33,169 nucleotides of DNA, taken from positions 1 to 33,169 of the forward strand of contig CALCCH010000731.1 in the NCBI GenBank assembly GCA_937899855.1. The letters run 5' to 3'. The stretch is from an uncultured Saprospirales bacterium (lineage in GTDB: Bacteria; Bacteroidota; Bacteroidia; Chitinophagales; Saprospiraceae). Positions within the stretch are counted from its first letter, which is position 1. Every line of letters begins with the position of its first letter. Position numbers and translations under genes: made by a program. Positions 8,617-17,089 of the stretch are shown piece by piece. The notes under the pieces are model-generated. The model searched no databases. It was not told the DNA's origin and worked only from the letters and a program-made list of their open reading frames with translations.

Positions 8617-9348
8617 CTAAGCCAAATCAAATAGATTGCGTACCCCCATTTTGCGGCTGACGGTAAAGCCTTCGGCGTATTCAAAACCCGCGTGTCGCCC
8701 GTAGGTACGGGCCCGCGCTCGGAGGAAATCGAGAAAGTCCTTACCGGAGATGGGCGTCTGGGGAGCATCCGCTGCCACCCGTGGGTCGTCGGTGTAAAAC
8801 TGGGTACGGAAGGCTAAGATCAGGGCCTCCTTTTGTTCGATGTAGGGAGAGATGTCGACCACAAAATCGGGTTCGATGTTGTAGTCCTGAATGTAGTGGT
8901 AGAGGGCTCGGGGCCGGTGGGGAGGCAGCACGGCGCCCGTCGCATCGCGGATGTCGACTTTGACCAGGCCGGCGATAAAACAGGCATCGGCGATGAGCTT
9001 GGCCGCGCGGCCGTGATCGGGGTGGCGGTCGCGGATGGCATTGGCCAGCACGATTTCGGGGCGGTACTGCCGGACCTTGCGGGCCACGGCGATCAGGTTG
9101 TCGCGTTGGTGGGTGAAAAAACCATCGGCGAGCCGGAGGTTGTCGCGGCTCTGGGCACCCATCATCTCGGCGGCCCGGGCGGCCTCTACGTCGCGGATTT
9201 CGGCGGAGCCACGGGAGCCGAGTTCGCCCCGGGTCAGGTCGACCAGCGCAACGTGCTTGCCCAGGGCAATGTGGTGCAGGAGAGTGCCACTACAACTCAA
9301 TTCGATGTCGTCGGGATGGGCGCCGATGGCCAGCAGGTCTACTTTCAT
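8617..9348 (-). CDS. bshB1: Bacillithiol biosynthesis N-acetylglucosaminyl-malate deacetylase BshB1
   Basis: Removes the acetyl group from GlcNAc-malate, the second step of bacillithiol synthesis, in the cytoplasm. The 243-aa LmbE/PIG-L family protein has the zinc site AHPDD (10-14; H11 and D14 as ligands, D13 as general base) and HPDH (109-112; H112 as the third ligand). DLTRGELGSRGS (37-48) and the end motif YAEGFTVSRK match the BshB1 subgroup of Firmicutes and Bacteroidota. It lies 8 bp downstream of the glutathione-peroxidase-like gene on the same strand. The two therefore look like one thiol-redox operon. No bshA or bshC is in the window. Confidence 0.93.
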   Translation of the reverse strand: MKVDLLAIGAHPDDIELSCSGTLLHHIALGKHVALVDLTRGELGSRGSAEIRDVEAARAAEMMGAQSRDNLRLADGFFTHQRDNLIAVARKVRQYRPEIVLANAIRDRHPDHGRAAKLIADACFIAGLVKVDIRDATGAVLPPHRPRALYHYIQDYNIEPDFVVDISPYIEQKEALILAFRTQFYTDDPRVAADAPQTPISGKDFLDFLRARARTYGRHAGFEYAEGFTVSRKMGVRNLFDLA

Positions 9349-9356
9349 GCCGAAAT

Positions 9357-9857
9357 TTACAACAATTTCTGGATGGCGCGCTTGACCCGCGACGCCGTCG
9401 GCTTGGTAAAGCTGTAGAAGTAGTCTACCACCTTGCCGTCCTTATCGACCAGGTACTTGTGAAAGTTCCACTTGGGGATGGAGTTGACCGCTCCATTTTC
9501 CGATTTCGTGGCCAAAAAGCGGTACAGCTCGCAAGCTTCCTGGCCCGTGACGTGGACCTTTTCAAAAATTGGATATTCCGCCTCGTAATTGAGGACGCAA
9601 AATTGCTGAATCTCCTCTCCGTTAAGGGGTTCTTGCCCGTTGAAATCGTTGGAGGGGAAAGCCAAAACCTCCAACCCGTCCTCGCGGAATTCGCGGTAAA
9701 GGTCGGTCAGCCCTTCCAATTGGGGCGTAAATCCACACTTGGAAGCCGTATTGACGATCAACAAGACTTTGCCCTCGTAATCGGCGAGCGAAACGGGACG
9801 TCCTTGGACGTCATTTACGGTAAATTGGTGAACGGTCGGTGCAGCACTATTGGCCAT
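9357..9857 (-). CDS. Glutathione peroxidase family thiol peroxidase (Cys type)
   Basis: A 166-aa peroxidase that reduces hydroperoxides. The peroxidatic residue is cysteine, not selenocysteine (NTASKCGFT, C41), with the other active-site residues at Q75 in PSNDFNGQEP and W130/N131 in KWNFHKYLV. C87 in EEIQQFC is at the usual place of the resolving cysteine of thioredoxin-dependent Gpx proteins, so despite the name the reductant is more likely thioredoxin or bacilliredoxin/bacillithiol than glutathione. There is no signal peptide. It is the first gene of a minus-strand pair with bshB1, which supports a role in low-molecular-weight thiol redox balance. Confidence 0.92.
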   Translation of the reverse strand: MANSAAPTVHQFTVNDVQGRPVSLADYEGKVLLIVNTASKCGFTPQLEGLTDLYREFREDGLEVLAFPSNDFNGQEPLNGEEIQQFCVLNYEAEYPIFEKVHVTGQEACELYRFLATKSENGAVNSIPKWNFHKYLVDKDGKVVDYFYSFTKPTASRVKRAIQKLL

Positions 9858-9898
9858 GTCAATGATAGTTTGTTTGATACGGCAACCTAACTACTGAG

Positions 9899-9923
9899 CG
9901 GGGGAAAAAGTTTAAGCCCCCCG
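9899..9923. other. Small hairpin in the divergent promoter region
   Basis: CGGGGG (9899-9904) can pair with CCCCCG (9918-9923) across an A/T-rich 13-nt loop, between the divergent gpx and FG-GAP genes. It would lie about 42 bp upstream of the gpx ATG. A regulatory role is possible but not shown; no clear TAnnTTTG box is seen in this 152-bp gap. Confidence 0.25.
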
Positions 9924-10009
9924 TAGAATGGAACATAATGCCCCAAAAAACGATAAAATCATAAATCTGTACCTCAATTTCCGATTTTAGTACCCAAATT
10001 CGTTGCCCC

Positions 10010-13000
10010 ATGTCTCATCCTCGTCTCCTCCCCATCCTGACCGGTTTGTTGTGCCTACTGGGCCTGTACTCCTGCCAGCCCCGTACCGATACGACCACCA
10101 CCACCGAGGTGGAAGCCTCGGGGCCCACCCGTTTTCGGCTCGTTCCCGCTGAGGAATCGGGGGTCCAGTTTGCCAACCAAATCGACGAAAACTACGAGTA
10201 CAATATCCTTAATTACGAATACCTCTACAACGGCGGTGGCGTCGCCATCGGGGATATCAATAACGATGGATTGCCCGACCTATACTTTAGCGGGACCTTC
10301 GTCGCCAACAAACTCTACCTCAACCGGGGCAACCTACGGTTTGAAGACATCACGGCCCGGGCTGGGGTAGGGGCCGAACGGGGCTTTAAAACCGGTGTGT
10401 CCATGGTCGATATCGCCCACGACGGCTGGCTCGCCCTCTACGTCTGTCGGACCAGCAAATCGGACGACGGGCAGAAGGACAACCTGCTTTACCTCAATCA
10501 GGGCGATCTGACCTTTACCGAAAGCGCCGCCGACTACGGCCTGCTGGACAACAGCAATAGCAACCACGCCAATTTCTTTGACTACGACCTCGATGGCGAT
10601 CTCGACCTCTACTTGCTCAATCACCGCCTCAATTTCAAGGAGGCCGTCCGAATGCGCCTCAAGCAACTGCCCGATGGTCAGATCATTCGCCAAACCGCCC
10701 CCCTCACCCCCTTCGAATCGGACCGCCTCTACCGCAACGACGGCAACGGCAGCTTTACCGACGTCACCCAAGCCGCCGGACTGGTCAATTCCGCCTTCGC
10801 CTTCGGGGCCACCGTCTCCGACCTCAACGGGGATGGCTATCCCGACGTCTACGTCACCAACGACTACATCGAACCGGATTACCTCTACATCAACAACGGC
10901 GACGGCACCTTTACCGACCGCTATTTTGACTACCTCCGGCACTCGAGCCAAAACAGCATGGGCTGCGACATCGCCGATTTCAACAACGACGGGCTGGTCG
11001 ATATCGTCGTGCTGGATATGATTACGGAGGATCCCATCCGCTACAAAGAGCTGATGAACATCATGCAGCTTGAGCGCTACAACGCCCTGGTCCAGTACGG
11101 CTACGGCCACCAGGTGAGCCGCAACGTACTCCAACTCAACAACGGCAACGGCACCTTTAGCGAGATCGGCCAGCTGGCGGGTGTAGCCGCTACCGACTGG
11201 AGTTGGGGCGGCCTCCTCACCGATCTGGACAACGACGGTCTGAAGGATCTCTACATCGTCAATGGCTACAAACGCGACGTTACCAATCTGGATTACATGA
11301 CCTACGTTCGCGACTCGATCGAACAATCGGGTGGGGTCAATCCCACGCGCTATCCCGACGTCAACGAATTTCTAAAAATCATTCCCTCCGTCCCCCAACG
11401 CAACTACCTGTACCGCAATCGGGGCGACCTGACCTTCGCCGACGTCACCGAAGCCTGGGGACTGCCCGAACGCTCCTTTTCCAATGGCTCGGCCTACGGC
11501 GATTTGGATGGGGACGGCGATCTCGATCTGGTGGTCAATAATATCCAGTCTGCCGCTTTTGTTTACGAAAACCAGAGTCAAGATCTTCCCGATGCCCACT
11601 ACCTCCAGGTACAATTGCGCGGACCCGCTCAAAACCCCCTTGGGATTGGCGCCAGCGTCCGCATTGAATACGACACTACCTTGCAATACCTGGAGATGAG
11701 TCCCACCCGCGGCTTCTTTTCCTCCAGCCAGCACCTGCTGCATTTTGGTCTGGGCGAGCGGGAAACGAGCGTCCGGCTACGAGTGCGCTGGCCCGATGGC
11801 AAGGAGGAATACCGGCCCGAAGTGGCTGTGGATCAGGTGCTGGTCCTGGATTACGCGGCGGCACAATCGGTGGAAAAGCCGCTGGAGAAAAAGGCAGCGC
11901 CCTGGTTTGTGGACGCGACCGAAGCGCTGGGGATCGATTACGAACATCGGGAAAATGCCTTCGAAGACTTTAACCGCGAACGCCTGCTGCCGCACCAATT
12001 GTCCAAGTTGGGCCCCCGCATCGCCGTGGGGGATGCCAATGGCGACGGGCGGGAAGATTTTTACGTCGGGGGAGCACTGAACAGCTCCGGAGCGCTCTAC
12101 CTACAAAACTCGGAAGCGCGCTTCCAAAGGGCCAGCACGGCCACCTGGGAAGCCGACCGACAGTACGAAGACCTCGACGCCCTCTTTTTTGATGCTGATG
12201 GCGACGGCGATCAAGACCTTTACGTAGTCAGTGGCGGGGCGGCTGCGCAGGCGGGCAGCCCCATCTTTCAAGACCGCCTTTACTTCAACGACGGGCGCGC
12301 CAACTTCAAACGGAGCCAGGCTTTGCCCCCCATCGCGACGAGCGGGGCCTGCGTCAGTGCCCACGACTACGATGGCGATGGCGATCAGGACCTTTTTGTG
12401 GGAGGACGGCTGATCCCCGGAGCCTATCCCACCGCCCCGAGGAGCTACCTGCTGCAAAACGACGGTGGCCGCTTTAGCGACGTCACGGACCAACGGGCGC
12501 CCGGACTGGAGCGAGCGGGAATGGTCAGTGATTTTCGCTGGGTCGATTTGGATGGTGATCAAAAGTTGGAATTGCTGGTGGTGGGCGAATGGATGCCCGT
12601 GAGTGTGTACCGCTACGACGGCCGGAGCCTGGTGGATGCCACCACCGATTACGGACTGGCGGGGAGTGAGGGATGGTGGAATTGCGTACTGGCCCAGGAT
12701 GTCGACGGCGATGGCGATACCGATTTGGTGGCGGGCAATTTGGGAACCAATACGCGCTTGCAAGCTTCGTCCCAAGCCCCACTGGCCTTATTCGCCAAGG
12801 ACTTTGACCAAAACCAGCAAATCGATCCCATCCTGGCCTTTAGCCATCGGGGAGCCTACTATCCCTTCGCCGGTCGGGATGCCCTGGCCAAGCAGCTCCC
12901 CAAGATCAAAAAGAAATTTCCGCGCTACACGCCCTACGCCCGGGCGACGGTCAACGATCTTTTCTCCCCCCGCGAACTGGCCGATGCCCAACGCTTGGAA

Positions 13001-13384
13001 GTTTACGAATTGCGCAGTTGCTATTTTGAAAACGACGGGACGGGCCAATTCAATCGCCAGCCGCTGCCCCTGAGGGCGCAGGTCAGTCCGGTGACCAATT
13101 TGGTGGGGGAGGACTTTGACGGCGACGGTCGGCAGGACCTGCTGCTGGTGGGTAATAGCGCAATGGCCGAACGCGAAACCGGCGTGTACGATGCCGGCAA
13201 TGGGGTGCTGCTGCTGGGTGCCCGTGAGGGCGCGGGACGTTACGTCCACAATCGGGAGCACGGGCTGTGGGCCAGTGGGGAGGTCCGGGACCTGGCGACG
13301 CTGCGGCTGGCGGATGGGCGCCGGGTGCTGCTGGTGGCGCGCAACGATGATCGCCTGCGGGCTTGGGTTTACGGGGAGGATTGA
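10010..13384 (+). CDS. FG-GAP/VCBS repeat lipoprotein with ASPIC/UnbV domain
   Basis: A 1124-aa outer-surface lipoprotein (signal ending LYSC, C22). It contains two sets of FG-GAP/VCBS beta-propeller repeats rich in calcium-binding DxDxDG-type loops: for example GDINNDGLPDLYF, YDLDGDLDLYLL, DLNGDGYPDVYV and GDLDGDGDLDLVV in the first half, and VGDANGDGREDFYVGG, FDADGDGDQDLYVV and QDVDGDGDTDLVAGN in the second. Between them (about 530-620) lies an ASPIC/UnbV domain, seen as PLGIGASVRIEY, TRGFFSSSQHLLHFGLG and RVRWPDGKEEY. Such proteins are abundant in Bacteroidota, often near SusC/SusD genes, and are thought to bind ligands at the cell surface. Here it stands alone with no SusC/D partner. The precise ligand is unknown. 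Confidence 0.9.
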   Translation: MSHPRLLPILTGLLCLLGLYSCQPRTDTTTTTEVEASGPTRFRLVPAEESGVQFANQIDENYEYNILNYEYLYNGGGVAIGDINNDGLPDLYFSGTFVANKLYLNRGNLRFEDITARAGVGAERGFKTGVSMVDIAHDGWLALYVCRTSKSDDGQKDNLLYLNQGDLTFTESAADYGLLDNSNSNHANFFDYDLDGDLDLYLLNHRLNFKEAVRMRLKQLPDGQIIRQTAPLTPFESDRLYRNDGNGSFTDVTQAAGLVNSAFAFGATVSDLNGDGYPDVYVTNDYIEPDYLYINNGDGTFTDRYFDYLRHSSQNSMGCDIADFNNDGLVDIVVLDMITEDPIRYKELMNIMQLERYNALVQYGYGHQVSRNVLQLNNGNGTFSEIGQLAGVAATDWSWGGLLTDLDNDGLKDLYIVNGYKRDVTNLDYMTYVRDSIEQSGGVNPTRYPDVNEFLKIIPSVPQRNYLYRNRGDLTFADVTEAWGLPERSFSNGSAYGDLDGDGDLDLVVNNIQSAAFVYENQSQDLPDAHYLQVQLRGPAQNPLGIGASVRIEYDTTLQYLEMSPTRGFFSSSQHLLHFGLGERETSVRLRVRWPDGKEEYRPEVAVDQVLVLDYAAAQSVEKPLEKKAAPWFVDATEALGIDYEHRENAFEDFNRERLLPHQLSKLGPRIAVGDANGDGREDFYVGGALNSSGALYLQNSEARFQRASTATWEADRQYEDLDALFFDADGDGDQDLYVVSGGAAAQAGSPIFQDRLYFNDGRANFKRSQALPPIATSGACVSAHDYDGDGDQDLFVGGRLIPGAYPTAPRSYLLQNDGGRFSDVTDQRAPGLERAGMVSDFRWVDLDGDQKLELLVVGEWMPVSVYRYDGRSLVDATTDYGLAGSEGWWNCVLAQDVDGDGDTDLVAGNLGTNTRLQASSQAPLALFAKDFDQNQQIDPILAFSHRGAYYPFAGRDALAKQLPKIKKKFPRYTPYARATVNDLFSPRELADAQRLEVYELRSCYFENDGTGQFNRQPLPLRAQVSPVTNLVGEDFDGDGRQDLLLVGNSAMAERETGVYDAGNGVLLLGAREGAGRYVHNREHGLWASGEVRDLATLRLADGRRVLLVARNDDRLRAWVYGED

Positions 13385-13849
13385 GGGGGATGATTCCAAT
13401 ATTTAAAAATGCTTCGGCCGCTTGCATTTCTCCCATCACATCCTTACATTTGCTTATACAAAGATGGACAACAACGATTGCTTATGGCAATCACAAATCA
13501 CTTACAGCAAGCTTTACTAATCTTACATTTTTCAATTCACATTCGGGACTAAAATCTATACGCAGAAGCGGTAATTGACAGTTACCACTTTGAATGGGAA
13601 GTAGGATAGTCGTAGTTTTTTCTTCCACTTGCCCACTTACAAGCATCAGCTCGTATAGGTATAGAATTTACACAACTTTTATTTGGGACAAGCTTCCCGG
13701 ATTCGACTGGGCTCGGATCGGGATTAAGTCGCGTTGTACTTGGTGCCAAGGACTCAGCTCCTGGTAGCCAACCCAACCGCTCGTGCCCCGCCTTGACCGT
13801 TGCTTGTGCGACAAGTCAATAGTTACGTTTATGGCACGCACCAAACCCT

Positions 13850-13866
13850 ACTCCTGAGTCAGGAGT
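13850..13866. promoter_or_regulatory. Palindromic site, operator candidate
   Basis: ACTCCTGA-G-TCAGGAGT is a perfect 8+8 bp inverted repeat around a single base, 76 bp upstream of the S74 fibre gene. Its size and symmetry suit a dimeric regulator better than a hairpin, since there is no loop. Confidence 0.35.
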
Positions 13867-13904
13867 GGATCGGTATTGCTATGCCTTTATAACAATGATC
13901 ATTC

Positions 13905-13924
13905 AAGGGCCGATGATGGTCCTT
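13905..13924. promoter_or_regulatory. Imperfect inverted repeat just upstream of the S74 fibre gene
   Basis: AAGGGCC (13905-13911) and GGTCCTT (13918-13924) pair at six of seven positions, plus a G-U in RNA, with loop GATGAT. It ends 17 bp before the ATG at 13942, so it would lie in the mRNA leader or at the promoter. Confidence 0.3.
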
Positions 13925-13941
13925 TAAATCACTTTTACAAT

Positions 13942-15492
13942 ATGAAAACCTTTCGCTTATTCTTCAGTTTTGTACTCTTCTTTTCCTGTTTGGTCTTCAC
14001 TCACGCACAGATCCACGTCGACGGCGATGAGGATGTGGGCATCGGCCAAAGTGCCACGGACAACAGTAAGGTGAGGGTGGTAAATTCCAGTAACGCCAAT
14101 GGCTTTTACCTCACCGTCAACCATAGTTCCAGCGGTCAGGTCAATGGTATTTTTTCGGATGTACAGGCCATTGGTCTGGGTACCAAAGTAGGGGTTTACA
14201 GTAAGGTATCCCAAAACGCCAGCTCGACTCAAAACAGCATTGGCTTTTACAACTGGATCTATCCATACGGATCGGGGGCTAGCTACGGTATCTCCAATTG
14301 GATAACGAATAACGGGACTGGCGCCAAGTACGGTCTTGCTGGTTTTTACTACCAAAGTACCGCTTCCATCAAGCCCCTTTACGGGATTTGGTCCCGGTTC
14401 CGGAATTACGGTGAGGGGACTACTTACAGTCATTATCAAGTGATTGAGGGCTACGGGGACGGGCAAAAGGAAGGGTTCTACAACGTCGTCAATCAAGCGG
14501 CTACCGCTACCAGTGCGGCGCGTGGCATGTACACCAGCGTGAAGAATACGGGAATGGGGCCCACTACGGGGCTTGAGATTTACGTGCCGGTGGATGGCCG
14601 GAGTACCAAGTTTGGTTACACCGGTCGGGTCTACGAAAATTCGGCTTCGACGGGAAGTACCTACGGCATTCGTAGCCAGGTCTTCGCCAGTGGATCACGT
14701 CCGGTTTACGGCTTTCACAATAAGGTGGAAGAAAGCGTAGGAGCCAGTGGCGTCAAGTACGGCATCTACAATTATGTCGAGGATGCGAGCTCCGGGGCAA
14801 ACAAATACGGCATCTACAATTACTTGGAAAAAACGGGTACGGGTACCAGCTATGCCCTATACTCGGAAGTGGGGGGGCAAACGGATTACGCCGGATACTT
14901 TGCTGGGAACGTCGTGGTTACCGGTACAATGATCGACGGTGTTTCGGATGGTCGACTGAAAGAGGATACCAAGGATTTGGTAGGTGCACTCGCCTTGGTA
15001 GCCCAGCTCCAGCCCAAGTCCTACCTCTTCAAAAACAACACCGGGATTCGCCTACCTCGGGGGCGTCAGTACGGGCTGATTGCGCAGGAGTTGGAGACTG
15101 TCCTGCCGGATTTGGTCACGGAATTTACCACGCCGGGTAAGCCGATTTATCAAAAGGTCAAAACGGTCTCCGACGTTCTGATGCTCCCCGCAGATGAGGG
15201 GCAAGGGGGGGGGACTACCCAAGCGTTAGACGCGAATAATCCCCCCCAAGCAGCGGAGCTGATTGCCCAGCCCCTGGCGATCGAGGATACCGATGAAATT
15301 GTCGGTTACGAAGCGGACCAAACGTTTAAAGCCATCAATTACCGCGCCCTCATTCCCGTATTGGTAGCGGCCATTCAGGAACAACAGACCGAGATCGAGC
15401 ACCTGCAAAAACAACAAGCGGAGGAGGAAACGCTGCGGGCGGAGCTGAAGGTGCTGCGGACAGTCGTACTGCGCTTGTCGAAACAGGACTGA
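13942..15492 (+). CDS. Secreted fibre-like protein with C-terminal S74 intramolecular chaperone domain
   Basis: A 516-aa protein with a Sec signal (FRLFFSFVLFFSCLVFTHAQ). The middle (about 60-325) is built of degenerate repeats, each with a YGI-type core: YGISNWI, YGLAGFYY, YGIWSRF, YGIRSQVF, YGFHNKVE, YGIYNYVE, YGIYNYLE. This suggests a trimeric beta-rich fibre. From about residue 335 comes the Peptidase_S74 chaperone, with SDGRLKEDTKDL and the YGLIAQELE motif. A C-terminal coiled coil (IQEQQTEIEHLQKQQAEEE) follows. In phage tail spikes and some cellular proteins this domain trimerises and is cut off. No phage genes are present, so this is probably a cell-surface fibre. The frame is open from 13876, but ATG at 13942 opens directly into the signal peptide. 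A G9 run and a C7 run (15205-15213 and about 15241-15247) lie inside the gene. Confidence 0.82.
   Translation: MKTFRLFFSFVLFFSCLVFTHAQIHVDGDEDVGIGQSATDNSKVRVVNSSNANGFYLTVNHSSSGQVNGIFSDVQAIGLGTKVGVYSKVSQNASSTQNSIGFYNWIYPYGSGASYGISNWITNNGTGAKYGLAGFYYQSTASIKPLYGIWSRFRNYGEGTTYSHYQVIEGYGDGQKEGFYNVVNQAATATSAARGMYTSVKNTGMGPTTGLEIYVPVDGRSTKFGYTGRVYENSASTGSTYGIRSQVFASGSRPVYGFHNKVEESVGASGVKYGIYNYVEDASSGANKYGIYNYLEKTGTGTSYALYSEVGGQTDYAGYFAGNVVVTGTMIDGVSDGRLKEDTKDLVGALALVAQLQPKSYLFKNNTGIRLPRGRQYGLIAQELETVLPDLVTEFTTPGKPIYQKVKTVSDVLMLPADEGQGGGTTQALDANNPPQAAELIAQPLAIEDTDEIVGYEADQTFKAINYRALIPVLVAAIQEQQTEIEHLQKQQAEEETLRAELKVLRTVVLRLSKQD
14758..14822 (+). repeat. Two 17-bp direct repeats inside the fibre gene
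   Basis: TACGGCATCTACAATTA occurs at 14758-14774 and at 14806-14822, 48 bp apart (16 codons, in frame), encoding YGIYNY twice. It shows that the fibre repeats expand by in-frame duplication. Confidence 0.7.
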
Positions 15493-15544
15493 CCCGTTGC
15501 CCTACGATGATCTCTGAGTGTAGTTCTCAATCAATCCATTAAGC

Positions 15545-16525
15545 ATGAATGCAAATCACAACCTCTTTTTCCTCCTGCTTTTCCTGGGGCTGTTTGGTAC
15601 CGAACGGCTGTGGGCCCAGCAGTTGGTACAAACGACCCTGCGCAAAGACGCCGGCGAGACCCGCAGTACTTTTGTCAACGCCTCCTACCTCCACCACTGG
15701 AGCTTGTACCGCGACCGGATCGAGCTCAAAGAGCTAGCGGCGGGACAGGGCGGCTACGCCGAATTTTCTTTTGACGATCTGGAAAACTCCGATCTGACCG
15801 TCGGTCTGCGCCACGCTACCGACGCCAGCCAAACCTGGGCCTTTCGATTCCTCAATGGCCAGATCAGCGTCAATGGAGTCAACTTGGGCAATTGCGTCAA
15901 CGGTACCGTTTACCGGGTCGAGCGCTGCGACGCTAGCATCGTATTTTACGGCGGTGCTGCGGTACTGACGGAGCTCCCCCTGAACGACATCAATTTCGTA
16001 GCCTGGGCCATTGTGGAGGTCAATGCTACCGCCCCCGTCAATGGTCAGCATCCCAGCCTGACCTTGGAGTTCCCCTTCCTCAACAGTTGCCAGTCCTCCC
16101 CACCGGGTACGACCGCCACCAGTGCTTATCCCGGCCTCAAGAAAAAACTGGATGGCACCTTTGTGCGACTGACGGGGCCGGTGCTGCGCTTTAAGTACGA
16201 GGAGGACTACGCCATTGTGGCCGGGCAGAATGAAGTGCTCGAATACCAGATTTACGATTGGGATCAAGCTCCCCCCGCCCCCCCCAACCAGGCCGGTAGC
16301 CTGACCAAACGGATGGGCGTCAACTACTTGAGCATCAACCTAAGCGGCATCACCACCAACCGCTATTATACCTTGGCCGTAAAGGACAGTCGCGGCGATC
16401 CGCAATACCTGCGTTTCCTATACTATTGTCCACCGGGGCAGAACTGCATCATTTTCGATGGGGGAGGGAATACTGAATTTCAAAGCCCCGACCTTCCACC
16501 GAGTACCTTACAAACCGAGGATTAG
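15545..16525 (+). CDS. Secreted hypothetical protein of the giant-protein cluster
   Basis: A 326-aa protein with a signal peptide (hydrophobic NLFFLLLFLGLFG, cleavage near LWAQQ). The mature part looks beta-rich, with an internal pair of cysteines (NCVNGTVYRVERCD) and a C-terminal region with YYCPPGQNCIIFDGGG. No family is recognised and no T9SS sorting domain is seen at the end. It starts 52 bp after the fibre gene and precedes the Skp-like chaperone by 42 bp. Position makes it the likely first or second member of the operon that includes the two giant proteins. Its role is unknown; a cell-surface partner or adaptor is possible from context only. Confidence 0.65.
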   Translation: MNANHNLFFLLLFLGLFGTERLWAQQLVQTTLRKDAGETRSTFVNASYLHHWSLYRDRIELKELAAGQGGYAEFSFDDLENSDLTVGLRHATDASQTWAFRFLNGQISVNGVNLGNCVNGTVYRVERCDASIVFYGGAAVLTELPLNDINFVAWAIVEVNATAPVNGQHPSLTLEFPFLNSCQSSPPGTTATSAYPGLKKKLDGTFVRLTGPVLRFKYEEDYAIVAGQNEVLEYQIYDWDQAPPAPPNQAGSLTKRMGVNYLSINLSGITTNRYYTLAVKDSRGDPQYLRFLYYCPPGQNCIIFDGGGNTEFQSPDLPPSTLQTED

Positions 16526-16567
16526 CCCACTGCCCCAGTCCAATTTTGAACTTTAAATCCGTACCTC

Positions 16568-17089
16568 ATGAATAAAGTAATCGGCCTCGTTCTGGCCCTG
16601 TGTCTGCTCCTGTCGGGCACGGCCCTGTACCTCGCGCGGCAAAACCAATTGCAAACCGCCTACGTCGACCTGGCCAGGGTCTACGGGGAATTCAAATACA
16701 AAAAACAGTTGGAGCAACAACTGGCGCGGGGAGATCGCCAAGCGCAATTTTTACTGGATAGTATAGAAGTACAACTCAACGGCGCCGCTCAGTTGGTGCG
16801 CGAAAAAAGCCCGTCGGCCGACCAGCGGCAGTTCCAACGTCTCCAGCGCGACTACACGCTAACCCGCCAGGATTTGATGGAAAGCCAACGGGCCCGAGCG
16901 CAGGAATACGACGAACGGATATGGACCCAACTCAATCAGTACCTACAGGATTTTGCCCACCGGGGCGGTTACGATTACCTCATCGGTGCCCGGGGCGACG
17001 GCACCATCGTTGGGGGCAAGCCCCACTACGATTTGACGGACGAAATGATTGACTACGTAAACCAACGCTACGATGGAAAAACGGACTAA
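16568..17089 (+). CDS. OmpH/Skp-like periplasmic chaperone
   Basis: A 173-aa protein with an N-terminal hydrophobic signal or anchor (VIGLVLALCLLLSGTALYLA), then the family opening AYVDLARVYGEFKYKK. A long charged helical region follows (about 50-135; LEQQLARGDRQAQ, FQRLQRDYTLTRQDL), and the family-like end is GGYDYLIGARGDGTIVGG. Skp/OmpH proteins form trimers with helical tentacles that hold unfolded outer-membrane or secreted proteins in the periplasm. This copy lies in an operon with two giant secreted proteins rather than by bamA, so a dedicated role in their transit is a reasonable inference. Its stop overlaps the start of the next gene (17073), indicating translational coupling. Confidence 0.8.
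   Translation: MNKVIGLVLALCLLLSGTALYLARQNQLQTAYVDLARVYGEFKYKKQLEQQLARGDRQAQFLLDSIEVQLNGAAQLVREKSPSADQRQFQRLQRDYTLTRQDLMESQRARAQEYDERIWTQLNQYLQDFAHRGGYDYLIGARGDGTIVGGKPHYDLTDEMIDYVNQRYDGKTD

Larger units (their letters stand above)
13385..13941. other. 557-bp intergenic region before the envelope cluster
   Basis: No credible gene is seen. A plus-strand frame of about 69 codons (about 13613-13820) lacks a start and any recognisable motif, and the 64-aa minus-strand frame overlapping it (13582-13776) has no family character. A TACATTTG box is present at 13445-13452 but lies nearly 500 bp before the next gene. Two inverted repeats near the right end are listed separately. Base use is less GC-rich than the flanking genes. 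It may hold a long 5' leader, a decayed gene or a small RNA, none of which I can confirm. Confidence 0.45.

Noticed and set aside
13445-13452. TACATTTG box considered as promoter of the S74 fibre gene
   Set aside because: It lies about 490 bp before the start with no supporting -33 element; an 8-base pattern this loose can occur by chance.
13582-13776. Small minus-strand frame in the 557-bp gap
   Set aside because: 64 codons, no signal, no motif, and no supporting promoter.
13942-15492. Prophage tail fibre interpretation of the S74 gene
   Set aside because: It has a Sec signal peptide and no phage structural, lysis or integrase genes nearby.
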